DNA of 6,558 nt from Microbacterium sp. (GTDB taxonomy: Bacteria > Actinomycetota > Actinomycetes > Actinomycetales > Microbacteriaceae), in contig JAITUD010000361.1 of the NCBI GenBank assembly GCA_031286555.1, positions 1 to 6,558 of the forward strand, read 5' to 3'. The translations under genes and the position numbers were made by a program. This document shows positions 1 to 5,224 of the stretch, in pieces (the first letter of the stretch is position 1; every line of letters starts with the position of its first letter). The notes under the pieces are model-generated. The model saw only the letters and a list, made by a program, of their open reading frames with translations, did not search any database and was not told the origin of the DNA.

Positions 1-377
1 CAGTCGTGGGTCTGGATCGCATCATCAAGCGCCGCACGATCGCCCTGTTCAGGATCGCTGAGCTCGATCCACGCGCCGCAGTGCTCCGTGTGGCCGTCCG
101 CGGTGACCCAGTCCAGCGGGATCGGCACGGTGCTGCGCACGTTGCCATCGGGCATCGACACGCCCTGCCACTGCGCGAGTTGCACCGCAGTCAGGCTCGC
201 ACCCGCCGTGAGCGCGAGCGCCCCGGCGATCACCGCGGGGATGAGCCATCGACGGCGCCTCGACGGTCGCGCCCCGCGGACGACGTCATCGGCGACGGCC
301 GCGGCAAGGTTGTCGGCCGCGTTCGGCAGCGGCTGCGCCGCCCGCGCGAGCAGATCATCGAGTTCGGTTTCGTTCAT
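1..377 (-). CDS. Single-pass membrane protein of unknown function, C-terminus cut by the window edge
   Basis: Translating the minus strand from an ATG at 377-375 gives 125 residues with no stop before the window ends, so the C-terminus is missing. The first ~40 residues (MNETELDDLLARAAQP...) are acidic, then mixed and probably cytoplasmic. A cluster of four arginines (about 40-43) precedes one hydrophobic segment (about 44-66), giving an N-in, C-out topology by the positive-inside rule. The outer part holds a lone Cys in HTEHCGAW (about 96-103). I see no lipobox or catalytic motif. Small proteins with a short acidic head and one membrane span are often encoded beside ECF sigma factors in actinobacteria, but no sigma gene is visible here and 486 bases without a gene lie upstream. 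The ribosome site is poor: a GGGGG run lies 2-6 bases before the ATG. Codon use is clearly that of a real high-GC gene. Function unknown. Confidence 0.7.
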   Translation of the reverse strand, partial: MNETELDDLLARAAQPLPNAADNLAAAVADDVVRGARPSRRRRWLIPAVIAGALALTAGASLTAVQLAQWQGVSMPDGNVRSTVPIPLDWVTADGHTEHCGAWIELSDPEQGDRAALDDAIQTHD

Positions 378-570
378 ACCCCCGTCATTCCCGGATTCCC
401 CCCGAATCGTTGCACATCCCCCAAAACGCCTCGCCACGCGCCGCCCACGGCCGGCCCCAGACCCCAGCTTCGGATGCCACACCTCGACGCCCGCCCAGAT
501 GCCGAGTTCCCCCGGCACGTCGCCCGCGGCATCCGCAGTTGAGCACGCCCCCGATACGACAGACCAACAC

Positions 571-592
571 AGGTGCCGATGCGTCGGCACCT
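571..592. other. Perfect 9-bp hairpin with tetraloop
   Basis: AGGTGCCGA at 571-579 and TCGGCACCT at 584-592 are exact reverse complements around the loop TGCG. On neither strand does a T-run follow, so it is not a textbook intrinsic terminator. On the minus strand the bases just after it (GTGTTGGT) are mildly T-rich. It could end transcripts entering from the radA side, be an operator, or be structure without a role. Confidence 0.45.
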
Positions 593-652
593 CAGAAGCT
601 GCCCGCCTGATACCTCCCTCCCCAGATGCCGTGCGCCCTCCCACGAAGCACC

Positions 653-770
653 AGCGGGACGGGATGATCCCGGAGCGAACCTTGGGAGGGGCCGCCAGGA
701 GGGACGGGCTTGCCCGGCCCTCCTGGCGGAGGGTCCCACCGCCAGAGCGAAGTGATCATCCCGTCCCGCT
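653..770. repeat. Nested palindromic intergenic element (REP/MITE-like)
   Basis: The outer arms AGCGGGACGGGATGATC (653-669) and its exact reverse complement (754-770) enclose a second hairpin. Its arms CCGCCAGGAGGG (692-703) and CCCTCCTGGCGG (718-729) also match exactly; after one A/G mismatch the stem continues as CGGG/CCCG (705-708 with 713-716) around the loop CTTG. A middle pairing TGGGA/TCCCA (683-687 with 734-738) links the two. The whole could fold as one stem of about 118 bases in RNA, or as a cruciform in DNA. Perfect long arms in a gap without genes suggest a dispersed intergenic repeat rather than a terminator; no T-run follows. I infer, but cannot show from one copy, that it is repeated in the genome. 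Confidence 0.65.
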
Positions 771-851
771 CCCCGGAGAAGCTCCACCCGCCCTTCGTCT
801 CGCTCCGCTCGCTCAGGACCCGGGCTCCCCGGCCATGTCCGACGCCCCGGA

Positions 852-857
852 TACGCT
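852..857 (+). promoter_or_regulatory. Candidate -10 box of radA (leaderless)
   Basis: TACGCT fits the TAnnnT core and lies six bases (CTAGAC) before the radA ATG at 864, which would place the transcript start at or next to the A of the start codon. No Shine-Dalgarno sequence precedes the ATG, which fits a leaderless message. No convincing -35 box is seen 16-19 bases upstream (the area is GC-only). Confidence 0.45.
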
Positions 858-863
858 CTAGAC

Positions 864-2231
864 ATGGCATCCAAGCGCTCCGCTCCCCCTGCTTTCGCAT
901 GCACCGAATGCGGGTGGACGACGGCCAAGTGGGTCGGCCGATGCGGCGAGTGCCAGCAGTGGGGCACGGTCGTCGAGCAGGCGGCGCAGACCGGCATCCT
1001 GCGCCGGATCGACGCCGTCGCGCCCACGGCGTCGCGCGCCGCCCGCCCGATCACGCAGATCACGACGACGGATGCTCCGCGTCGGTCCAGCGGCGTCGGT
1101 GAGTTCGACCGGGTGCTCGGCGGCGGCATCGTCCCCGGCGCTGCGATCCTGCTCAGCGGCGAGCCGGGCGTCGGCAAGTCCACGCTGCTGCTCGAGGTCG
1201 CCGCTCGTGCGGCCCGCGGCGGCCGTCGCGTGCTGTACGCCAGCGCCGAGGAGTCCGCCGCTCAGGTGCGGCTGCGCGCCGAGCGCACCGGCGCGCTGCA
1301 CGACGAGCTCTACCTCGCCAGCGAGACCGATCTCGCGACCATCCTCGGCCACATCGACGAGGTGCAGCCACAGCTCGTGATCGTCGACTCTGTGCAGACC
1401 GTGTCGTCGTCGCTGTCCGACGGCGCGGCCGGCATGCCCGGTCAGGTGCGCGAAGTGGCGTCGACCCTGATCCGCGTCGCCAAGGAGCGCGACCTGCCGA
1501 TCGTCATCGTCGGGCACGTCACGAAGGACGGCCAGGTCGCCGGCCCGCGGATGCTCGAGCACCTCGTCGACGTCGTGTGTCACTTCGAGGGAGACCGGCA
1601 GACCTCGCTGCGGTTCATCCGCGCGCTGAAGAACCGCTTCGGTCCGACCGACGAGGTCGGCTGCTTCGAGATGACGGGTGCCGGCATCGCCGAGGTCCCC
1701 GATCCGAGTGGGCTGTTCCTGTCTCAGGGTGCGGCGGAGCCCGGCACCTGCGTGGCGATCTCGCTCGAGGGGCGCCGCGCCCTGCCGGTCGAGGTACAGG
1801 CGCTGACCATCGCCGCGAAGGGGCCGAACCCGCGCCGTGTGGTGCATGGGCTGGACTCCTCGCGGGTGGCCATGGTGCTCGCGATCCTGGAGCGGCGCGC
1901 GGGCATCAAGGCCGGCGAGGTCGACGTGTCCGTGTCGACCGTGGGCGGTGTGCGGTTCACCGAACCGGCCGCAGACCTTGCGATCGCGATCGCCGTGGCC
2001 GGGTCGATCCAGCAGTTCTCCGTGCCGCGGACCGTCACCGCCGTCGGCGAGCTCTCGCTCGCGGGTGAGGTGCGCCCGGTCACGCAGGCCGCGCAGCGGC
2101 GCTCGGAGGCCGCGCGACTGGGCTACGAACAGGTCATCGACGACCGGTCGAAGTCACTCCGCGCCGCCCTGACCGACGTCCGCTCCCGGGCGGCCTCCCG
2201 CCGCAGCGAGGACGACATCCCCGCGTTCTGA
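864..2231 (+). CDS. radA: DNA repair protein RadA (branch-migration ATPase)
   Basis: RadA (Sms) is a RecA-like ATPase that drives branch migration of recombination intermediates in DNA repair. The 455-residue product has the full domain order. A four-cysteine zinc finger (C13, C16, C27, C30, in CTECGW...GRCGEC) is followed by a RecA-type core with Walker A GEPGVGKST (99-107), a Walker B strand LVIVDS (171-176) and the RadA-specific KNRFG motif (256-260). A Lon-protease-like C-terminal domain (about 280-450) carries conserved stretches such as LDSSR, VSTVGG and ADLAIA. Length matches the family (about 455-460), so the gene looks intact. The ATG at 864 is chosen because the zinc finger follows at the usual distance and a -10-like box sits just upstream; there is no Shine-Dalgarno site. 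It is the only plus-strand gene here and its stop lies 5 bases from the stop of the converging gene. In mycobacteria radA is next to disA; disA is not on the visible side here. Confidence 0.97.
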   Translation: MASKRSAPPAFACTECGWTTAKWVGRCGECQQWGTVVEQAAQTGILRRIDAVAPTASRAARPITQITTTDAPRRSSGVGEFDRVLGGGIVPGAAILLSGEPGVGKSTLLLEVAARAARGGRRVLYASAEESAAQVRLRAERTGALHDELYLASETDLATILGHIDEVQPQLVIVDSVQTVSSSLSDGAAGMPGQVREVASTLIRVAKERDLPIVIVGHVTKDGQVAGPRMLEHLVDVVCHFEGDRQTSLRFIRALKNRFGPTDEVGCFEMTGAGIAEVPDPSGLFLSQGAAEPGTCVAISLEGRRALPVEVQALTIAAKGPNPRRVVHGLDSSRVAMVLAILERRAGIKAGEVDVSVSTVGGVRFTEPAADLAIAIAVAGSIQQFSVPRTVTAVGELSLAGEVRPVTQAAQRRSEAARLGYEQVIDDRSKSLRAALTDVRSRAASRRSEDDIPAF

Positions 2232-2236
2232 CACGA

Positions 2237-2476
2237 TCAGTGCCGCGGGTCGCTCGGTCCGCCGCGCGTGCCCTTGTGCTGCTCCTCGATGATGCGCACG
2301 TCGTGCACCGTCACCGTCTCGGTCATGAGCAGGTCGAGCGAGGTCACGAACAGCTCGCCGATCAGCGCCGGTGTGGCATCCGGTCCGGGCAGGTCGACGC
2401 GGAAGCCCTGTGCCTGCAGCCCGCCGCCGTTCGAGAACGTGACCTCCGCATCGAAGACCGCACGGTACGCGGTCAC
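2237..2476 (-). CDS. Small conserved-looking protein of unknown function (79 aa)
   Basis: A 79-residue soluble protein starting at a GTG (2476-2474) whose bases overlap the TGA of the upstream SseB-domain gene as GTGA, so the two are almost certainly translated together. Sequence features: an N-terminal strand-rich part (YRAVFDAEVTFSNGGGLQAQGF), a helix-like centre (ATPALIGELFVTSLDLLM, about 34-51), a strand (VTVHDVRIIEE, about 55-65) and a polar basic-then-acidic tail (HKGTRGGPSDPRH). There is no signal peptide, membrane span or cysteine. The mix of strand, Gly-rich turn and helix looks like a small folded alpha/beta domain, and I recall similar short actinobacterial proteins, but I cannot assign a family or reaction. 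Its stop is only 5 bases from the radA stop on the other strand, leaving no room for a separate terminator. Confidence 0.8.
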   Translation of the reverse strand: MTAYRAVFDAEVTFSNGGGLQAQGFRVDLPGPDATPALIGELFVTSLDLLMTETVTVHDVRIIEEQHKGTRGGPSDPRH

Positions 2477-2877
2477 GCGTTCAGCGCCTTGAGCAGCTCC
2501 TCGGGCGGCGCCTGCATCGGATGCGGGCCGGCGATGTCGAGGAACACCGTGGTGATGCGCTCGCGATGCGTTGTGAGGAACGCCTTCAGCCAGGCCGCCG
2601 AGTAGATCCCGACGCCGGGCGGCAGGTTCACGGGCTTGTTGCGCGCGTCGCTGAACAGCAGAAGCGCGATCTCCCCCGTGTTCGGATCGCGATAGGTCCA
2701 GACCTCACCGCCGTCGAGCGGGTTGTCCCTGGCGCCGGGCTTGATCAGCGGCACGATCGTGGTGCCGTTGCGCAGCGCGAGGGCCACCGCGGCCATGTCC
2801 TGCTTCTCGAGCGCCTGCGCGAGCGCCTCGGAGCGGAACTCCTCGGGCGCCGGCTTCTTCCGACCCTTCTTCGCCAT
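2473..2877 (-). CDS. SseB-domain protein
   Basis: A 134-residue protein that fits the SseB N-terminal domain family (named after an enterobacterial protein; in actinobacteria the role is unknown and the protein is cytoplasmic). Supporting features: a basic N-terminus (MAKKGRKKP), a helix with an EALAQALEKQD-type pattern (17-27), strands IVPLIKPG (41-48) and EIALLLFSDARN (69-80), and the characteristic closing part in which a short YSAAWLKAF helix (92-100) precedes TTVFLDIAGPHPMQAPPEELLKAL (109-132). The ATG at 2877 is favoured by a TAnnnT box six bases upstream and by the lack of any Shine-Dalgarno sequence, implying a leaderless transcript. The end overlaps the start of the 79-residue gene by four bases, so the two form an operon. 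No catalytic residues are known for the domain and I assign no reaction. Confidence 0.85.
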   Translation of the reverse strand: MAKKGRKKPAPEEFRSEALAQALEKQDMAAVALALRNGTTIVPLIKPGARDNPLDGGEVWTYRDPNTGEIALLLFSDARNKPVNLPPGVGIYSAAWLKAFLTTHRERITTVFLDIAGPHPMQAPPEELLKALNA

Positions 2878-2883
2878 GCATCC

Positions 2884-2889
2884 AGCTTA
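2884..2889 (-). promoter_or_regulatory. Candidate -10 box of the SseB-domain gene (leaderless)
   Basis: Read on the minus strand, TAAGCT ends six bases (GGATGC) before the ATG at 2877, putting the transcript start at the start codon. No clear -35 box; a TTCTTC lies at a long 19-base spacing (2909-2914). The six-base spacer also contains one of the window's frequent GGATGC words. Confidence 0.45.
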
Positions 2890-2917
2890 TGGGCGAGGGG
2901 GTCCGCACGAAGAAGTG

Positions 2918-2965
2918 GGGCCCTCTCGAATCCTCCATTGGGGACTGGGGTACTCGAGAGGGCCC
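2918..2965. repeat. 12-bp perfect inverted repeat with 24-base spacer
   Basis: GGGCCCTCTCGA (2918-2929) and TCGAGAGGGCCC (2954-2965) are exact reverse complements around a 24-base spacer that contains two 'ctgggg/ttgggg' words. It lies between the start of the SseB-domain gene and the end of the next minus-strand gene. It could form a hairpin late in the transcript from the 3135-3794 gene, but no T-run follows it on that strand, so a terminator call is weak. A mobile-element end is the other possibility. Confidence 0.55.
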
Positions 2966-2985
2966 TCGCGGTCTTGATCAAGCCG

Positions 2986-3036
2986 ATGTCGAAGCGCTGG
3001 GGACACTTATGTCGACGCCACTGGGGATGGCATGTC
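2986..3036. repeat. Degenerate 23-bp tandem repeat
   Basis: ATGTC recurs at 2986, 3009 and 3032, exactly 23 bases apart, and the first two units also share CTGGGGA (2997-3003 and 3021-3027), ATGTCGA and a GC word. The block is framed by an 8-bp inverted repeat, TCAAGCCG (2978-2985) and CGGCTTGA (3037-3044). Short spaced repeats like this occur at the ends of some insertion sequences, such as the IS21 family, and at binding sites of oligomeric regulators. No transposase coding is visible. Confidence 0.45.
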
Positions 3037-3134
3037 CGGCTTGAATGAATCTCAAGACCACGGTTAATGGTATCCCAAACATCGGATGGCGTCACCCCAT
3101 CCTCGGCACTTTCTGGACCGAGTCCGCAGAGTCC

Positions 3135-3794
3135 TCAGTACAGCAGGATCTGCTCGGACTGGGCGCTGTCGAACCCGCCGATCGACACCGTCACGTGATA
3201 CGAGGCGCCGCCGCCCGGGGCGTGCGGGCGGTTCTTGTCACCACAGGTCTTCACGGACGAGCGGGTGCGGTCCCAGACCACCGGCTTCACGCTGTTCACC
3301 GTCTGCCCGGCCTTCAGCGTGACGATCATGTCGCTCGGGTCCTTCTGACAGTCCGTCGACCGCCACCAGACGTCGTCACCGCTAGAGACGGTGAGTTTCT
3401 GCGTCGTGGAGCCGACGTTGATCGTGCAGTCCTTGGCGCCCGTGTTCTGCAGGCGGATCGACAGCTGCGGATTCTTGCCCGCGGCGTAGTTCGTGGCATC
3501 CGTGACGGCGTCGACGGTGACATCGGCCGCCGTGCAGGCGCTGATGACGGGGGTGTCAGACGGCGTGGGTTCGACCTTCGGGGCGTCCTCCGACGGCGAG
3601 GCGGAGGGCGACTCGCTCTTCTTCGACGGTGATGTCGCCGGCGTCGTCGTCTTCACCGGCGCATCCGCCTGATCGGACCAGGGCTGCGCGACCGCGAGCC
3701 ATACTCCCCCGCCGATCGCGAGGATCAGCACGACCGCCAGAGTGATGACGACGAGGCGCCGTCGTCGGTACACGGCGGCGGATTGGCGAGGCAT
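3135..3794 (-). CDS. Membrane-anchored extracytoplasmic protein of unknown function
   Basis: A 219-residue protein with a short basic N-terminus (Arg-rich, 10-13), one strong hydrophobic segment (14-36) and no lipobox, so probably an uncleaved N-terminal anchor facing outward. A low-complexity linker rich in Ser, Thr, Pro, Lys and Glu (about 43-83) follows, typical of a spacer crossing the cell wall. The rest (about 85-219) is a strand-rich domain with four cysteines (C87, C123, C149, C184) that could form two disulfides outside the cell; its ISIRLQNTGAKDCTINVG-like and VWDRTRSS segments suggest a beta-sandwich. It loosely recalls secreted actinobacterial domains of the DUF4232 type, but I cannot confirm this. 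The ATG is 9 bases after the acetyltransferase stop, so co-transcription is likely. A -10-like box that includes that stop codon may also give it its own leaderless transcript. No enzymatic motif is seen. Confidence 0.88.
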   Translation of the reverse strand: MPRQSAAVYRRRRLVVITLAVVLILAIGGGVWLAVAQPWSDQADAPVKTTTPATSPSKKSESPSASPSEDAPKVEPTPSDTPVISACTAADVTVDAVTDATNYAAGKNPQLSIRLQNTGAKDCTINVGSTTQKLTVSSGDDVWWRSTDCQKDPSDMIVTLKAGQTVNSVKPVVWDRTRSSVKTCGDKNRPHAPGGGASYHVTVSIGGFDSAQSEQILLY

Positions 3795-3800
3795 GCTTAC

Positions 3801-3806
3801 AGGCTA
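3801..3806 (-). promoter_or_regulatory. Candidate internal -10 box overlapping the argA-like stop codon
   Basis: On the minus strand TAGCCT lies six bases (GTAAGC) before the ATG at 3794, and its first three bases are the TAG stop of the upstream gene. No Shine-Dalgarno sequence is present. It could be a second, leaderless promoter within the pair, or chance. No good -35 box. Confidence 0.35.
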
Positions 3807-4307
3807 ATTCAGCCGCTTCAGCATCCGCGTGTTGCCGAGCGTGTTGGGCTTCACATGCGCGAGATCGAGGAACTCCTCGACACCGGCGTCGCCCGAGCGC
3901 AGCAGCTGCGAGTACACGTCGGCGTCGACGACCTGTTCGCCGATCGGCTCGAATCCGCGCCGAGTGAAGAACTCCGTCTCGAAGGTGAGGCAGAACAGGC
4001 GCGACAGACCGAGCCCGCGGGCGTTCGCCTCGAGCTGCTCGACAAGACCGCGTCCGACACCGTGGTGCAGCCAGTCGTCCCGGACGAGCAGGGTGCGGAT
4101 CTCGCCGAGGTCCTCCCACATCACGTGCAGCGCGCCGCATCCGATCAGTTCGCCGTCGGCCTCGGCGACGACGAACTCCTGCACGGCGCCGTAGAGCACG
4201 GCGAGGTCCTTGCCCAGCAGGATGCGCTGGTCGACGAGCGGTTCGAGCAGGCGATGGATGCCGAGGATGTCGCCGCTGCGCGCCGACCGGACCGCATAAT
4301 CACTCAC
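3804..4307 (-). CDS. argA: Amino-acid N-acetyltransferase (ArgA-like, GNAT family)
   Basis: A GNAT-fold enzyme that should transfer acetyl from acetyl-CoA to the alpha-amino group of glutamate or glutamine, the first step of arginine synthesis, in the cytoplasm. The 167-residue product closely follows, from memory, the Mycobacterium tuberculosis Rv2747 type: ILLGKDLAVLYGAVQEF (29-45), GCGALHVMWEDLGEIRT (56-72), the acetyl-CoA pyrophosphate loop HHGVGRG (81-87), LTFETEFFTRRGF (107-119) and the ending EFLDLAHVKPNTLGNTRML (145-163). It is the short form, about 170 residues, without the amino-acid-kinase domain of E. coli ArgA. The GTG at 4307 is chosen because the GNAT core begins at once (YAVRSARSGD). 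A GGAG lies only 2 bases before it, and a TAnnnT box six bases before it, so a leaderless message is as likely as a ribosome site. No other arg genes are nearby. Substrate choice (Glu or Gln) cannot be read from the sequence. Confidence 0.9.
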   Translation of the reverse strand: MSDYAVRSARSGDILGIHRLLEPLVDQRILLGKDLAVLYGAVQEFVVAEADGELIGCGALHVMWEDLGEIRTLLVRDDWLHHGVGRGLVEQLEANARGLGLSRLFCLTFETEFFTRRGFEPIGEQVVDADVYSQLLRSGDAGVEEFLDLAHVKPNTLGNTRMLKRLN

Positions 4308-4313
4308 GGCTCC

Positions 4314-4319
4314 AGGGTA
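4314..4319 (-). promoter_or_regulatory. Candidate -10 box of the argA-like gene (leaderless)
   Basis: On the minus strand TACCCT lies six bases (GGAGCC) before the GTG at 4307. The terminator at 4353-4381 lies just upstream, so the gene needs its own promoter, which adds weight. No recognisable -35 box at 16-19 bases. The GGAG inside the spacer could instead act as a weak ribosome site on a longer transcript. Confidence 0.45.
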
Positions 4320-4352
4320 CGCCGTGCGGTACTTCGGATGCCGCAGACGAAA

Positions 4353-4381
4353 CGCCGGGCGGATGCGGCATCCGCCCGGCG
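4353..4381 (-). terminator. Intrinsic terminator of the marR-dehydrogenase operon
   Basis: CGCCGGGCGGATGC (4353-4366) and GCATCCGCCCGGCG (4368-4381) are exact reverse complements of 14 bases about one central G, giving a realistic stem of 11-12 pairs. On the minus strand the stem is followed by TTTCGTC, a short T-tract. It begins about 40 bases after the dehydrogenase stop codon and lies before the argA-like promoter. The arms contain the heptamer CGGATGC as an inverted pair. Confidence 0.75.
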
Positions 4382-4421
4382 CTTCCGGTCGTGCGCTCCG
4401 AAGACGCGCACCCCCACCGAG

Positions 4422-5222
4422 TCAGCTCGGGTCGTTCCACGACCAGATGTCGTCGCCGCGCAGCGTGGCATCCGCTCCGCCGTCGTCGTAGATCACCTGG
4501 CCGGCCATGTGCGTGTTCTCGACGCTCGTCAGCCAGATCAGCAGGTTCGCGATCGACTCCGGCGGCTGGTGGCTGTTCAGCGGCATCGGCACACTGCCGT
4601 CGACCATCGCGCGGCCCTCCTCGGTGGCGAGCAGCGGCGCGGTCATCGGGGTGAGCACGGTGCCGGGCGCGACCGCGTTCAGGGGGATGTGGTTGCCGGC
4701 CCACGCCGGGGTGATCGACTCGCGACGCACCCAGCGTGCGAGTGCCCGCTTCGACGACGGGTACACGGCGTATCCGACCTCAGGCCCCTGAGCGGCGAGA
4801 CCGTCGGCGATCTCGACCGCCTTCGCCTCGTCACCGGCGAGGGCCGCCTCGACCATGTCGGGCGAGTTCGGCTGCAGGGACGCCATGGACGACACGACGG
4901 CCGCGCGCGGAGCATCCGACTTCGCCAGCGCAGGAATCAGCGCCTCGAGCAGCTCGGTGACGCCGAAGTAGTTCACCGAGATCGTCTTCGCGATCGGCGC
5001 GGAGATACCCGCGCAGGCGATGACGGCGTCGATCGCGCCCCCGGCGAGCTCGATCGCCGCAGCTGCGGCGTCCGCTCGTCCCTGCCGGGTCGACAGGTCG
5101 GCCTCGATGTCGGCGCCGCGCAGGTCGATGCCGATCACACGGTCGCCGCGGTCGCGCAGCAGCTGCGCGGTGGTCGCGCCGATGCCGGAGGCGGAGCCGG
5201 TCACGACGTAGGTGCGGGTCAT
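4422..5222 (-). CDS. Short-chain dehydrogenase/reductase, 3-alpha-HSD/carbonyl-reductase-like
   Basis: A Rossmann-fold NAD(P)-dependent oxidoreductase of the SDR family. Numbered from an ATG at 5228: cofactor loop TGSASGIG (10-17), an Asp after the second strand (D35 in GIDLRGAD) that favours NAD(H), CAG (72-74), N86 in SVNYFG, catalytic S114 and the YPSSK motif with Y156 and K160, then NAVAPGTVLTPM (184-195). The Ser-to-Tyr distance (42 residues) is much longer than in usual SDRs and matches the insertion known from Comamonas testosteroni 3-alpha-hydroxysteroid dehydrogenase/carbonyl reductase, as do VIGIDLRGADIEADLS and SVNYFGVTELLEALIPAL. I choose the second ATG (5222): GGAGA lies 6 bases before it but only 1 base before the ATG at 5228, which overlaps the marR stop as ATGA. 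From 5222 the protein is 266 residues. It is co-transcribed with the MarR-type gene. The real substrate, steroid or another carbonyl or alcohol compound, cannot be read from the sequence. Confidence 0.92.
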   Translation of the reverse strand: MTRTYVVTGSASGIGATTAQLLRDRGDRVIGIDLRGADIEADLSTRQGRADAAAAAIELAGGAIDAVIACAGISAPIAKTISVNYFGVTELLEALIPALAKSDAPRAAVVSSMASLQPNSPDMVEAALAGDEAKAVEIADGLAAQGPEVGYAVYPSSKRALARWVRRESITPAWAGNHIPLNAVAPGTVLTPMTAPLLATEEGRAMVDGSVPMPLNSHQPPESIANLLIWLTSVENTHMAGQVIYDDGGADATLRGDDIWSWNDPS

Positions 5223-5224
5223 GT

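Larger units (their letters stand above)
378..863. other. Long intergenic region between divergent genes, rich in palindromes
   Basis: This is 486 bases between two divergent genes. Open frames cross it on both strands, but their products are Pro/Arg/Ser-rich and resemble no family, and they overlap radA or the left-edge gene in antisense, so I call no gene. It contains a short inverted repeat GATTC-5-GAATC at 394-408 just upstream of the left gene, a perfect hairpin at 571-592, a large nested palindrome at 653-770, a G/C-only tract with repeated 'cgctc' (about 793-815), and a -10-like box for radA at 852-857. The 420-570 stretch shows nothing else. Confidence 0.6.

Noticed and set aside
394..408. 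GATTC-5-GAATC inverted repeat upstream of the left-edge gene as an operator
   Set aside because: The 5-bp arms are short and do not extend; no promoter boxes are evident around it, so it is mentioned only within the intergenic entry.
385..570. Short minus-strand frame ending 7 bases before the left gene, considered as a leader peptide or sigma factor remnant
   Set aside because: The product is Gly/Arg/Trp-rich, shows no sigma-factor regions and no attenuator-like codon run, and lacks a ribosome site.
88..861. Plus-strand open frame of 257 codons ending just before radA
   Set aside because: It overlaps the left-edge membrane gene in antisense, crosses the palindromic element, and gives a Pro/Ser/Arg-rich product without recognisable folds.
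374..1183. Minus-strand open frame of 269 codons over the radA start
   Set aside because: Its first part is antisense to radA, which is certain, and the rest reads through the intergenic hairpins; the composition is not protein-like.
858..1847. Minus-strand open frame of 329 codons inside radA
   Set aside because: Complete antisense shadow of radA with His/Arg/Asp-rich low-information sequence.
3068..3077. TGGTATCCCA as a possible GntR/FadR-type operator
   Set aside because: Only 8 of 10 positions are symmetric, no regulator gene is adjacent, and it is not placed over a visible promoter.
2745..3095. Minus-strand frame beginning MTPSDVWDTINRG, considered as a transposase remnant
   Set aside because: Its second half is antisense-phase shadow of the SseB-domain gene and the first half matches no transposase motif I know.
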